DNA of 37,305 bases from Lewinella sp. GTDB lineage: Bacteria; Bacteroidota; Bacteroidia; Chitinophagales; Saprospiraceae. A program made the position numbers and the translations under genes. Below are positions 1 to 6,984 of the stretch, one piece after another. Positions within the stretch are counted from its first letter, which is position 1; each line of letters starts with the position of its first letter. The notes under the pieces are model-generated. The model saw nothing but the letters and a program-made list of their open reading frames with translations, was not told where the DNA came from and made no database searches. The DNA is taken from the NCBI GenBank assembly GCA_026421165.1, contig JAPKCQ010000003.1, positions 1-37,305 on the forward strand. Direction: 5' to 3'.

Positions 1-3
1 GCC

Positions 4-125
4 ACCCTGTAAATATCGTTACCGTTAAGCTTGGTCTTTCGCACGCTACCGTCGTCGCCAAAGTACTTCGTCGCCTAGCCAGCGCACGAAATACCTGCGT
101 TTTCTAGTAACGATATTTACAGGGT
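4..125. repeat. 19-bp perfect inverted repeat flanking an 84-nt core
   Basis: Bases 4-22 (ACCCTGTAAATATCGTTAC) are the exact reverse complement of 107-125. The 84 nt between them contain a weaker inner dyad (TTTCGCACGCT near 37 against AGCGCACGAAA near 81). The element sits just downstream of the GNAT-like gene, which reads leftwards and stops at 141, so it could act in its 3' end. The arms contain both PVNIVT-like mini reading frames, but neither frame looks like a gene. It could be an intergenic palindrome of the kind seen elsewhere in this window or the trace of a small mobile element. The window edge prevents seeing its left flank. Confidence 0.75.
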
Positions 126-140
126 AGCCCATTAGAAGCT

Positions 141-1349
141 TTATTTCTTCCCATAAACGCCCATCTCCACCTCACTCAAATCTATCATAGCAAAAGGCTC
201 CCAACTTGCTCCATCAACGAGTCCTTTTCGGTAAGCGATGTGGGCCCGGTGAATTATGGTACTCATCTTTTGGCAGGTCCTTACCATTACCTCATTATGG
301 CCGCGGATGGTGGCCAAATCAACGTATTTATAGGTATTGGCGTTGTGCTGGTTTCCGCTCTGGTACATGGCGTCCACCATCAGGGGGAACACACCCAAAC
401 GTTGAAAATCTTTTACGATGCCAAAGGCGACGCCTTTGCAGTTACGTGGCTTTTTCTGAAATTTGAGGCGGTAGAGGAAGCGGGGCAGGCCCTTCCAGTC
501 TAGCTTTCCGTCCACGCCATCCATGAAGCAGTTGATGTCGGGAATGAGCCCAGAGATGCCGATTGGGCGGTGGTCCTTGCTGTAAGCGAGGCTGGTGAGA
601 TGGGGATCCATGATGGGTTTCATCTCTTTGAAGGTGGGGAGTATGTCTTCTCCCTTCATCGGTTTGAAGTAAGGCCAGTGGTTGAAGGATGCGTTGTACG
701 CTTCGGCGAAGTCGTTGGCTGCTGAAGGCAGGTTGTTCTTATCAATTTGCTTGGTGTAGATACCGTACTTTTCCTTCAGGCTGGCAGCAATACCGGCCAA
801 TTTCTCGCTTGGGAATTTGGAAACGATGCCCCGCATGGTCAGACATTGTTCGTGGGGCAAGTAGTTTCGGTCTTCGAACATCCGCTGATAGTAGGGCGGG
901 TTATAGGTCTCCTGGTAGACGGGGCGGTACCATCCTCTAGTAAGCAGGCCCCAGAATTTATCGCGTTCACCGAAGTTGATTGGTCCGTCTACAGCGTGCA
1001 TACCTTCGCTGCGGAGCCAGCCTTCGGCGGCGTCGAAGAGGAGTTCCGCGACCTGATCGTCCTCAATGCTTTCGAAGAAGCCGAGTCCGCCCACGGGCAA
1101 TTCTAGTTCTTTATTTCGTTCCCGGTCGATGAAAGCGGCGATACGGCCGACGGCGCGCTTGCCTTCTTCTAGCACTATCCATAACTTCAGGTTGGTGCCG
1201 TCGTAGGCATTGTTCTTGGCGGAGAGGATGCTTTCGATGTCTCTCTGCAGGGGAAACAAGTATTGCTTATTGCCTCGATATACTTCTTTGAGGACGGCGT
1301 GGAAGTGGCCGAAATCCGTTACTTCTTTTAGTTGGTAGCTCTTGCTCAT
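141..1349 (-). CDS. GNAT-like conserved protein of Bacteroidota
   Basis: This 402-residue protein has no signal peptide or membrane segment and is rich in aromatic residues. It resembles a family of about 380-400 residue proteins, common in Bacteroidota, that are usually annotated as hypothetical or GNAT-fold acyltransferases; that resemblance is from memory. Visible blocks are an N-terminal YRGNKQYLFPLQRD segment, a central NFGERDKFWGLLTRGW block around residue 125-140, and a C-terminal half with GIVKDFQRLGVFPLMVDAM, where an acyl-CoA binding region of a GNAT domain would lie. The ATG at 1349 fits, with TATCTTTA, one base off a TAnnTTTG -7 box, at 1355-1362 on the same strand. No substrate can be assigned. 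It is transcribed away from yqeY and stands alone on its strand. Confidence 0.7.
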   Translation of the reverse strand: MSKSYQLKEVTDFGHFHAVLKEVYRGNKQYLFPLQRDIESILSAKNNAYDGTNLKLWIVLEEGKRAVGRIAAFIDRERNKELELPVGGLGFFESIEDDQVAELLFDAAEGWLRSEGMHAVDGPINFGERDKFWGLLTRGWYRPVYQETYNPPYYQRMFEDRNYLPHEQCLTMRGIVSKFPSEKLAGIAASLKEKYGIYTKQIDKNNLPSAANDFAEAYNASFNHWPYFKPMKGEDILPTFKEMKPIMDPHLTSLAYSKDHRPIGISGLIPDINCFMDGVDGKLDWKGLPRFLYRLKFQKKPRNCKGVAFGIVKDFQRLGVFPLMVDAMYQSGNQHNANTYKYVDLATIRGHNEVMVRTCQKMSTIIHRAHIAYRKGLVDGASWEPFAMIDLSEVEMGVYGKK

Positions 1350-1380
1350 TGGGGTAAAGATAAGAATGTAGACTACTATG

Positions 1381-1505
1381 TGTAAGTTCCGTGGCTACCA
1401 ATCCCGTAGGGATTCAACAATAGTAGCTCGGGACGCAGCAGGGTGCGATAGTATCGGCGGAGTCCCGGGTTGGTAGAATACACTCCTACGGAAGCAACGT
1501 GAAGT
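1381..1505. repeat. Intergenic hairpin element with AATCCC-GTA-GGGATT core
   Basis: The 230-base gap between the divergent GNAT-like and yqeY genes holds a near-palindrome, AATCCCGTAGGGATT, at 1400-1414. CTACCAATCC (1395-1404) can also pair, allowing one G-T pair, with GGGTTGGTAG (1467-1476). A sister core, ATCCCTACGGGAT, occurs at 37270-37282 at the opposite edge of the window, also next to a GTGG-containing flank. This suggests a dispersed intergenic repeat rather than a one-off hairpin. No clear promoter was seen on the yqeY side. Confidence 0.55.
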
Positions 1506-1581
1506 GGTGCCGTCAAGGAATGAGGTGCAACCTTAGGTACGGGTCAAAGCGTTACCTACGAGTAATAAAAATTTCAATCTT

Positions 1582-2028
1582 ATGACGCTAGAAGAGCGCA
1601 TCACCGCCGACATGAAGACCGCCATGAAGGCCAAAGACAAAGTTTCTCTCCGTGGCATCCGCGCCGTCAAGAGCGCCATTTTGCTCCAGAAAACGGACGG
1701 CTCCGGCACCGTACTGGACGCTGATGGAGAAATCTCTATGCTCCAGAAGCTGGTCAAGAGCCGGCAGGATAGCCTGGAGATCTACACCAAGCAAAACCGC
1801 GAAGACCTCGCCGTCACTGAGCGGGAGGAAATCGAAGTAATCAGCAAGTACCTTCCCGAGCAACTCTCCGAAGACGAGCTAGGCGCCCTCATTGATGGCA
1901 TCATCTCCAAAACCGGTGCCTCCTCTATGCGTGACATGGGTAAAGTGATGGGAATAGCCAATAATGAAGCTGCTGGGCGGGCGGATGGTAAGACTATTGC
2001 GTCCTTGGTTAAGGCTAAACTTGGGTAG
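1582..2028 (+). CDS. YqeY/GatB-tail domain protein
   Basis: A 148-residue soluble protein that matches the YqeY family over its whole usual length (about 147-150 residues). The family shares the C-terminal helical domain of GatB, the tRNA-binding tail of the Asp/Glu-tRNA amidotransferase, so a tRNA-linked role is usually proposed but not established for the stand-alone form. Diagnostic blocks are the N-terminal LEERITADMKTAMKAKDK, the central YLPEQLSEDEL, and the C-terminal RDMGKVMGIANNEAAGRADGK, where the family ends in a conserved GRADG-type segment. The start at 1582 puts the family N-terminus exactly at Met1. It is followed by a 185-base gap that is almost entirely one palindrome. Confidence 0.92.
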   Translation: MTLEERITADMKTAMKAKDKVSLRGIRAVKSAILLQKTDGSGTVLDADGEISMLQKLVKSRQDSLEIYTKQNREDLAVTEREEIEVISKYLPEQLSEDELGALIDGIISKTGASSMRDMGKVMGIANNEAAGRADGKTIASLVKAKLG

Positions 2029-2030
2029 GG

Positions 2031-2204
2031 TCAGTAGTGGGTAGAAAATAGAGGCCAGTGCTACCGCGTGTTATAGCGGTAATGTTCGCCCCACTCCTGC
2101 GGCTTTGCCTTTTGCCACCAAAATTATTCATGAGGGCGAAGCCGCACGAACGAAGTGAGCATTCCCGCTAACACGCGGGAGTACTATCTTCTACTCACTA
2201 CTTA
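2031..2204. repeat. Gap-filling nested palindrome between yqeY and the ABC exporter gene
   Basis: The yqeY-to-ABC gap is essentially one imperfect palindrome. An outer layer, CAGTAGTGGGTAGAAAATAG (2032-2051), pairs with 2184-2203. A middle layer at 2058-2084, with core ACCGCGTGTTATAGCGGTAATG, pairs with 2160-2184. An inner hairpin, TGCGGCTTTGCC (2098-2109), pairs with GGGCGAAGCCGCA (2134-2146). There is no T tract after the right arm, so it is not a classical intrinsic terminator. The right arm runs to within ten bases of the ABC start codon, so the folded form would occupy the whole 5' leader. Confidence 0.8.
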
Positions 2205-2213
2205 CTACCAACT

Positions 2214-4058
2214 ATGTACTCTCTAATAACCGACAACCCCTACAAGCGCCTCTTAAGCATAGCCTGGGGCTACGCAACGGGAATGCGGGGTAAGTACGTT
2301 CTGATTTACGTCATGTTTACCGGTGTGAACGTGCTGATTAGTCTGCAGCCTGTGATCTTTGGCTTGTTCATTAATCATTTGCAGGAAGGCGGAGACAATT
2401 TGCTGCAGGGCACTTGGGTCTACCTAGCTCTGTACATGGGCATCATCTTTGCCTATTGGTCCCTACAATGGCCTGCCCGCCTTTTAGAGCGGCGGATGGC
2501 CTTCGACATCAGCAAGCGCCTGCTGATGGAGGTTTACGATAAGATCATCCACCTGCCTCTGGCCTGGCACCGCGAACACCACAGCGGAGACACCATCAAT
2601 CGCGCTCGGAAAGGATACGAGGCGCTCAAAAATTTCTTTGATTACGGTTTTGCGTACTTCCAGACAATCGCCCGAATGGTGATCGCACTGATCGCGCTCT
2701 TATGGTTCAGTCCTATATTTGGGATCGTAGCCGTGGTGGCAGCGGTGATCATCTTCGCGGTGGTCCTGGCTTTTGATAAACCCATGATTGAGGCCATCAC
2801 GGCGACCAACGATAAAGAGAACGAACTGATGGCCGGCTTTTCGGATAAGCTCACGAACATCATTACCGTTGCGACCCTTCGCCTCGGTAAACGTACAGCG
2901 GCAGACATCAACGCGCGCATCGACAAGATCTGGCCGCCCTTTTTGCTGGGTACGCGTATCAACGAGCAAAAGTGGTTTTCGATCTCAGTGCTTACCGGGA
3001 TGATGTACGTCACGATGGTGGGAGGCTATGTTTATGAGAATTACATCCCCGGCGAGGTGTTTTTGGTGGGTGGCTTGGTGACGCTAATAGGGTACGTTAA
3101 CCAGTTTTCCAATATGCTGAGCGGTTTCACCATGCAGTACGGGCAGATCGTCCGCTACCGGTCTGATCTGGCGGCAATCGACCCCATCGAGGAGGCTTAT
3201 GAGGAGCTGGCGGTTCCATCCGTAGAAGGAGAGGTGGACCGGGCCTGGGAGAAACTCCGTATCGAAGGACTAAACTTCAGCTACGGAGAGGATGGAGCCG
3301 GCATCTTCGACATCAGCCTGAACCTGGACCGGGGCAAGCGGGTTGCCATCATCGGCCCCAGTGGCTCTGGTAAAACGACGACGCTTTACGCCCTTCGTGG
3401 TCTTTACCCTCCGGAGAAAATGACCCTGCTCTTTAACGACCCTGCTTTGCATCCTGCGCCATCGCCCAACTTCTCAGGAAGCCGCGCAGCGAAAAGCGGT
3501 ATGCCCCCGACGCTTATCTCGGGAGCCGCACCCGCACAACTATTTGAGCAAACCACGCTTATCCCCCAGGCCCCGGAAATCTTTGAGGATACCCTGCACA
3601 ACAACCTCACGATGGGCCTGGAGCGCTCCGCCGCCGAGCTGGACAGCGCCATCCACCTCGCCGTGCTCAACGACGTAGTGGAACAGGCGGAAAATGGCCT
3701 CGAAACCTTCCTGGCCGAAGGCGGCGCCAACCTAAGCGGCGGCCAGCGTCAGCGCCTCAGCATCGCCCGGGGCCTCCTCGCTGCCGATACTTCCACCCTT
3801 CTTTTGCTCGACGAGCCTACCAGTAGCCTCGATCCCAGAACAGAAATACTGGCCTACGAACGTATCTTCGCCGCCTTTCCGGATAAAACCATCGTCAGTA
3901 CGCTTCACCGCCTTCACCTCCTTCGCTTTTTCGACTACATCTATTACATGGAGGACGGGCGCATTTCCTCCGAAGGCACACTGGAGGAACTGTTGGGGAA
4001 AAGCGCTGGATTTCGATCAATGTATGCTGAACAGATGGGGGGCGAGTTAGACCGTTAG
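2214..4058 (+). CDS. ABC exporter, fused permease and ATPase
   Basis: A 614-residue half-transporter with an N-terminal membrane domain (about residues 1-325, with roughly five or six hydrophobic segments) followed by an ATPase domain. It should export an unknown substrate across the inner membrane as a dimer. ATPase motifs are complete: Walker A GPSGSGKT at 381-388, Q-loop Gln452, signature LSGGQ at 507-511, Walker B ending in Asp533-Glu534, and switch His565. Between Walker A and the Q-loop there is an extra stretch of about 30 residues (about 410-441), rich in Pro, Ala, Ser and Gly, that exporters of this type normally lack. The reading frame stays open through it. The substrate cannot be assigned; context gives no clue. 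Confidence 0.88.
   Translation: MYSLITDNPYKRLLSIAWGYATGMRGKYVLIYVMFTGVNVLISLQPVIFGLFINHLQEGGDNLLQGTWVYLALYMGIIFAYWSLQWPARLLERRMAFDISKRLLMEVYDKIIHLPLAWHREHHSGDTINRARKGYEALKNFFDYGFAYFQTIARMVIALIALLWFSPIFGIVAVVAAVIIFAVVLAFDKPMIEAITATNDKENELMAGFSDKLTNIITVATLRLGKRTAADINARIDKIWPPFLLGTRINEQKWFSISVLTGMMYVTMVGGYVYENYIPGEVFLVGGLVTLIGYVNQFSNMLSGFTMQYGQIVRYRSDLAAIDPIEEAYEELAVPSVEGEVDRAWEKLRIEGLNFSYGEDGAGIFDISLNLDRGKRVAIIGPSGSGKTTTLYALRGLYPPEKMTLLFNDPALHPAPSPNFSGSRAAKSGMPPTLISGAAPAQLFEQTTLIPQAPEIFEDTLHNNLTMGLERSAAELDSAIHLAVLNDVVEQAENGLETFLAEGGANLSGGQRQRLSIARGLLAADTSTLLLLDEPTSSLDPRTEILAYERIFAAFPDKTIVSTLHRLHLLRFFDYIYYMEDGRISSEGTLEELLGKSAGFRSMYAEQMGGELDR
3441..3536 (+). other. In-frame insert in the ATPase domain of the ABC exporter
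   Basis: These 96 bases encode residues 410-441 (starting PALHPAPSPNF and ending ISGAA-PA). They lie between the short strand after Walker A and the QLFEQTTLIPQ block that leads to the Q-loop. The distance from Walker A to LSGGQ is about 126 residues, against about 100 in exporters such as MsbA (recalled value). The DNA includes a small hairpin, CCCGA..TCGGG, near 3507-3522. It looks like a low-complexity insertion kept in frame, possibly a palindromic intergenic-type element that landed in a gene. A genuine structural loop in this subfamily is the alternative. Confidence 0.6.
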
Positions 4059-4130
4059 TAGGTTAGTTCGTCAGAACATCCGGAAACCAACTTTCTTCGC
4101 CCTGAGCCGTATAGCTTCTGAGGCTAACGC

Positions 4131-4156
4131 ACTAAAAGACTAAAGTACTAACGAAC
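4131..4156 (+). promoter_or_regulatory. Leader motif ACTAAAAGACTAAA upstream of the YdjM-like gene
   Basis: ACTAAAAGACTAAA at 4131-4144, followed by GTACTAACGAAC, lies 18-31 bases before the ATG at 4162. The same 13-mer CTAAAAGACTAAA precedes the starts of the PfkB kinase gene and thiL. Function unknown. Confidence 0.5.
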
Positions 4157-4161
4157 TTTTT

Positions 4162-5400
4162 ATGGATTCACTAACCCAAATAGTACTAGGCGCCGCGGTA
4201 GGCGAAGCCATCCTCGGTCGCAAAGCGGGTAACCGCGCCATGCTCTGGGGTGGAATTTGCGGTACTTTACCTGACCTAGACGTATTTGCCAACGCCGTGA
4301 GTGACCCCATGAGCGCGCTGGCTTATCACCGGGCGTTCACGCACAGTTTGCCTTTTGCTTTACTTGCCGCACCGCTGGTGGGCCTGGCGTTGCACCGCTT
4401 TTACGGGGGTCGTGAGGGGCCGGTAAAAGGATGGTTAGTGTGGCCGGCTTTACTTGTGGTGTTCTACCTCATGCTCACGGGCGGCAGTCTTCTGATGCCG
4501 ATCGAGGTGTACAATATTCCGCAGATTACGCTGGCCATTACGGCCGCATTTGCTTGCTTCTTTCTGGTGATCGGGGGCTTACGCTGGCTGCGGGGCTTTC
4601 CGGAAAAGATCGAAAACGTTGGCTGGCGGGGCTGGACGTTGCTGGCTTTAGGCGCCATCGTTACCCACCCTTTACTCGATTGCTTTACGGCTTATGGCAC
4701 CCAGTTTTTTCAGCCGTTGGCGGACAGCCGGGTGGCGTTGAACACCATTTCGGTGGCCGACCCAATCTACACCATTCCGTTCCTTATTTTGCTCATTTGG
4801 GCGCGGACGCGGGTGCAAGGTAGTGGATGGAGAGCCAGGTTGAATAAGGCTGGGCTCATCCTGTCGTCCATCTACCTCGCCCTGACCGTTGTGAACTATT
4901 TTAACGTGGACAGTGTGATGAAAGCTACCCTGGAGCAGGAAGGCATCGTTGCCGAAAGCCGGGTTGTTTCCCCGAGCATCCTCAACAATATCCTATGGTC
5001 TGGTACGGCGAAGGACGCTAAGAAAGACCTCTTCTACTTCAGCCAGTACAGCCTCTTCGATGAGGAGCGCCGCTTCCAGCCCTTCACGGAAATTCCCGGT
5101 AACCACGACTGGCTCGCGCCCTACGCCGAAGACCGCGACGTGCGCATCATCCGTTGGTTCACTAAGGAGTATTACGGCGTTTTACCCGGCCGAAAGGAGG
5201 GTGGCCTCCAGGTGAACGACCTTCGCTACGGCCTGCTCGATACCGACAATCCGGAAGCGCGCAGCAGCTATATCTTTAGCTGGGAGGTGGATACTACGGT
5301 GCATCCCGTACAGGTGCGGAAGGAGAACGCCGGACCTTCGGAGGAGGTGGATATGGGGGGCGTTTTTTCCCGGCTTTGGGAGAGAATATTAGGAAACTAG
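4162..5400 (+). CDS. YdjM/DUF457-family membrane-bound metal-dependent hydrolase
   Basis: A 412-residue integral membrane protein with the family's characteristic opening: MDSLTQIVLGAAVGEAILG, then GTLPDLDVF and the YHRAFTHSL block, whose Asp and His residues are the presumed metal ligands. E. coli YdjM (LexA-regulated) and B. subtilis YfhO-type proteins share this N-terminal domain; the reaction is unknown. Four or more hydrophobic segments follow (about 75-110, 118-135, 155-175, 205-225). The C-terminal part (about 260-412) is hydrophilic with no recognised motif and would lie on one face of the membrane. The start is well supported, because MDSLTQ is the family N-terminus. It converges on scpA, leaving only 23 bases. 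Confidence 0.85.
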   Translation: MDSLTQIVLGAAVGEAILGRKAGNRAMLWGGICGTLPDLDVFANAVSDPMSALAYHRAFTHSLPFALLAAPLVGLALHRFYGGREGPVKGWLVWPALLVVFYLMLTGGSLLMPIEVYNIPQITLAITAAFACFFLVIGGLRWLRGFPEKIENVGWRGWTLLALGAIVTHPLLDCFTAYGTQFFQPLADSRVALNTISVADPIYTIPFLILLIWARTRVQGSGWRARLNKAGLILSSIYLALTVVNYFNVDSVMKATLEQEGIVAESRVVSPSILNNILWSGTAKDAKKDLFYFSQYSLFDEERRFQPFTEIPGNHDWLAPYAEDRDVRIIRWFTKEYYGVLPGRKEGGLQVNDLRYGLLDTDNPEARSSYIFSWEVDTTVHPVQVRKENAGPSEEVDMGGVFSRLWERILGN

Positions 5401-5423
5401 AGCGGCCTCACTAGCTTTCTAGT

Positions 5424-6188
5424 TTACTCTTCTTCCGTACGCCCAGCCTCTAACCAAAAGTTGTTGACCCCCTCTCCGGAAATCAGCCGCACTTCGCGCG
5501 CATTGAGCAACTCAAGCAGGCCAAGGAAGGTCACGATGGCGTGGATACGCGTTTCACAAATGCTGAAAATATCGGCGAAGCTGGGCCGGGATTTCCCGAA
5601 CTGTACGGCCCCAACCATCTTCATGATCCGGTCTTGTTGGTCTTCTACGGTATGGCTGAACTTGGCGATTTCGTGAATTACGGGGCTGTCGTCCCGCTCA
5701 TCCATTTTGGTGAGGAGGCGTTCGTAGGCCTTGAGTAGTTTGAAGAGGGTGACGCTTTCTAGCTCAACGTCGACGAGGGCGCGGGTCGCGATCTGGGCCA
5801 GCTCGGTGGTGATGTTGCCGCGGTAGTTGCGCATACCGCGGGCGGTTTCCAGCGCGCGCAGCTCCTGGAGGACGGATTTGTAGCGCTTGTATTCCAGAAG
5901 GCGGGATACGAGTTCTTCCCGCGGGTCAATCTCGTTGCCTTCTTCATCCACCGGCTTGCGGGGGATTAGCATTTTGGCCTTGATGCGGCAGAGGGTAGCG
6001 GCGACGAGGACGAACTCGCTCGCCAGGTCGATGTCCATCTGCTGCGCCTGGTGCATGTAGCGGAGGAAGTCGTTGGTGACCTCTGAGATGGGGATGTCGT
6101 AAATGTCCAGCTCGTCCCGTTCAATAAAGAAGAGGAGCAGGTCGAAGGGACCTTCGAATTGGGGTAGTTTTATGGTGTAACTTGCCAT
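5424..6188 (-). CDS. scpA: Segregation and condensation protein A
   Basis: ScpA is the kleisin subunit that bridges the two SMC heads and, with ScpB, forms the bacterial condensin. The 254-residue length is normal. Family blocks are clear: the N-terminal LPQFEGPFDLLLFFIERDELDIYDIPI segment that binds the SMC neck, followed by EFVLVAATLCRIKAKMLIP. The C-terminal winged-helix part ends near residue 240 (TFLGLLELLNAREVRL). No scpB or smc gene lies beside it here. The start has a near -7 box (TACCTTCG on the minus strand around 6191-6198). A 40-base TAG/CTAG-rich gap separates it from the methyltransferase gene, so the two may be co-transcribed. Confidence 0.95.
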   Translation of the reverse strand: MASYTIKLPQFEGPFDLLLFFIERDELDIYDIPISEVTNDFLRYMHQAQQMDIDLASEFVLVAATLCRIKAKMLIPRKPVDEEGNEIDPREELVSRLLEYKRYKSVLQELRALETARGMRNYRGNITTELAQIATRALVDVELESVTLFKLLKAYERLLTKMDERDDSPVIHEIAKFSHTVEDQQDRIMKMVGAVQFGKSRPSFADIFSICETRIHAIVTFLGLLELLNAREVRLISGEGVNNFWLEAGRTEEE

Positions 6189-6228
6189 CGGGCGCGAAGG
6201 TAGAAATTAGGAAGTAGAAACTAGTCCT

Positions 6229-6984
6229 CTAGCTTCTAGTACTAAGTCTTCCGCAAAGGATGCCAGCAGCAACCGCGGCATTCAAACTCTCCGCCTCCCG
6301 GCCCGGAGCGCGGGGGATGGTCAACCATTTTTGCACCTGCGTGCGCGCCGCCTTACTTACACCCGGGCCTTCCGCGCCGATGACGAGGATGCCTGCAGCT
6401 GGCGGTTCTATGCGGTAAACGCTCTCTCCGGCTAGGTCCGCACCAAAGACGGTCAATTCTGGAAAACGCTCAGTTAAATCGGGTAGTTCTCCTTTGCGAA
6501 AGTCGATGCGCAGGAAGGAGCCCATCGTGGCCTGGATGCTTTTGCTATTGTATAAATCTGCGGTGCCAGGACCTGCGATTACGTGATGAAAACCAAACCA
6601 GTCAGCAATACGCAGCAGTGCGCCGAGGTTACTAGGTGACTGTACACCGTCGAGATAGAGCGACCAACCGGACGCCATTTCTGGGGGTAAACCTGGTGCC
6701 TGTTCCGGCAGGTCGACTACCGCAAGTACTTGATTTGCCGTGTTAAGTTGCGAGATCCGACCCAACTCTTTAGGCGTGATAACGGTTAAAGGAACGGACG
6801 AAATTTTGGGCTGAGTGGCCACCCATTCTTCGAGGGCGTAGACGTGATCGACCGTGTAACGCGTTTGGGATAGTAACTCGCCGACGATCCTTCCGCCCTC
6901 TGCGGTGAATTTATGGTAATTTTGTCGAAACTTCCGCTGACGAAGGCTGCTTATGAATTTGATGGTACCAGAACTAAGGGGCAT
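6229..6984 (-). CDS. SPOUT-family (TrmH/RlmB-type) RNA 2'-O-methyltransferase
   Basis: A predicted 251-residue protein that should methylate a ribose in rRNA or tRNA using S-adenosylmethionine. An N-terminal substrate-binding segment (IKFISSLRQRKFRQNYHKFTAEG) is followed by the knotted SPOUT domain, with motif 1 NLGALLRIADWFG, motif 2 IGAEGPGVS and motif 3 IPRAPGREAESLNAAVAAGI. The reading frame extends upstream to 7077, but the extra 31 residues have no family match. The Met at 6984 gives the usual N-terminus. This start overlaps by about 32 bases the divergent TamL-like gene. The target nucleotide cannot be told from sequence. Confidence 0.88.
   Translation of the reverse strand: MPLSSGTIKFISSLRQRKFRQNYHKFTAEGGRIVGELLSQTRYTVDHVYALEEWVATQPKISSVPLTVITPKELGRISQLNTANQVLAVVDLPEQAPGLPPEMASGWSLYLDGVQSPSNLGALLRIADWFGFHHVIAGPGTADLYNSKSIQATMGSFLRIDFRKGELPDLTERFPELTVFGADLAGESVYRIEPPAAGILVIGAEGPGVSKAARTQVQKWLTIPRAPGREAESLNAAVAAGILCGRLSTRS
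6917..6924 (+). promoter_or_regulatory. -7 box (TAATTTTG) of the TamL-like gene
   Basis: TAATTTTG matches the Bacteroidota -7 consensus TAnnTTTG and lies 28 bases before the ATG at 6953. No convincing -33 TTTG is seen. The box sits inside the first codons of the divergent methyltransferase gene. Confidence 0.5.

Noticed and set aside
3-107. Short open frame across the 19-bp inverted repeat at the left edge
   Set aside because: About 34 codons with no start signal; the sequence is better explained as a palindromic element.
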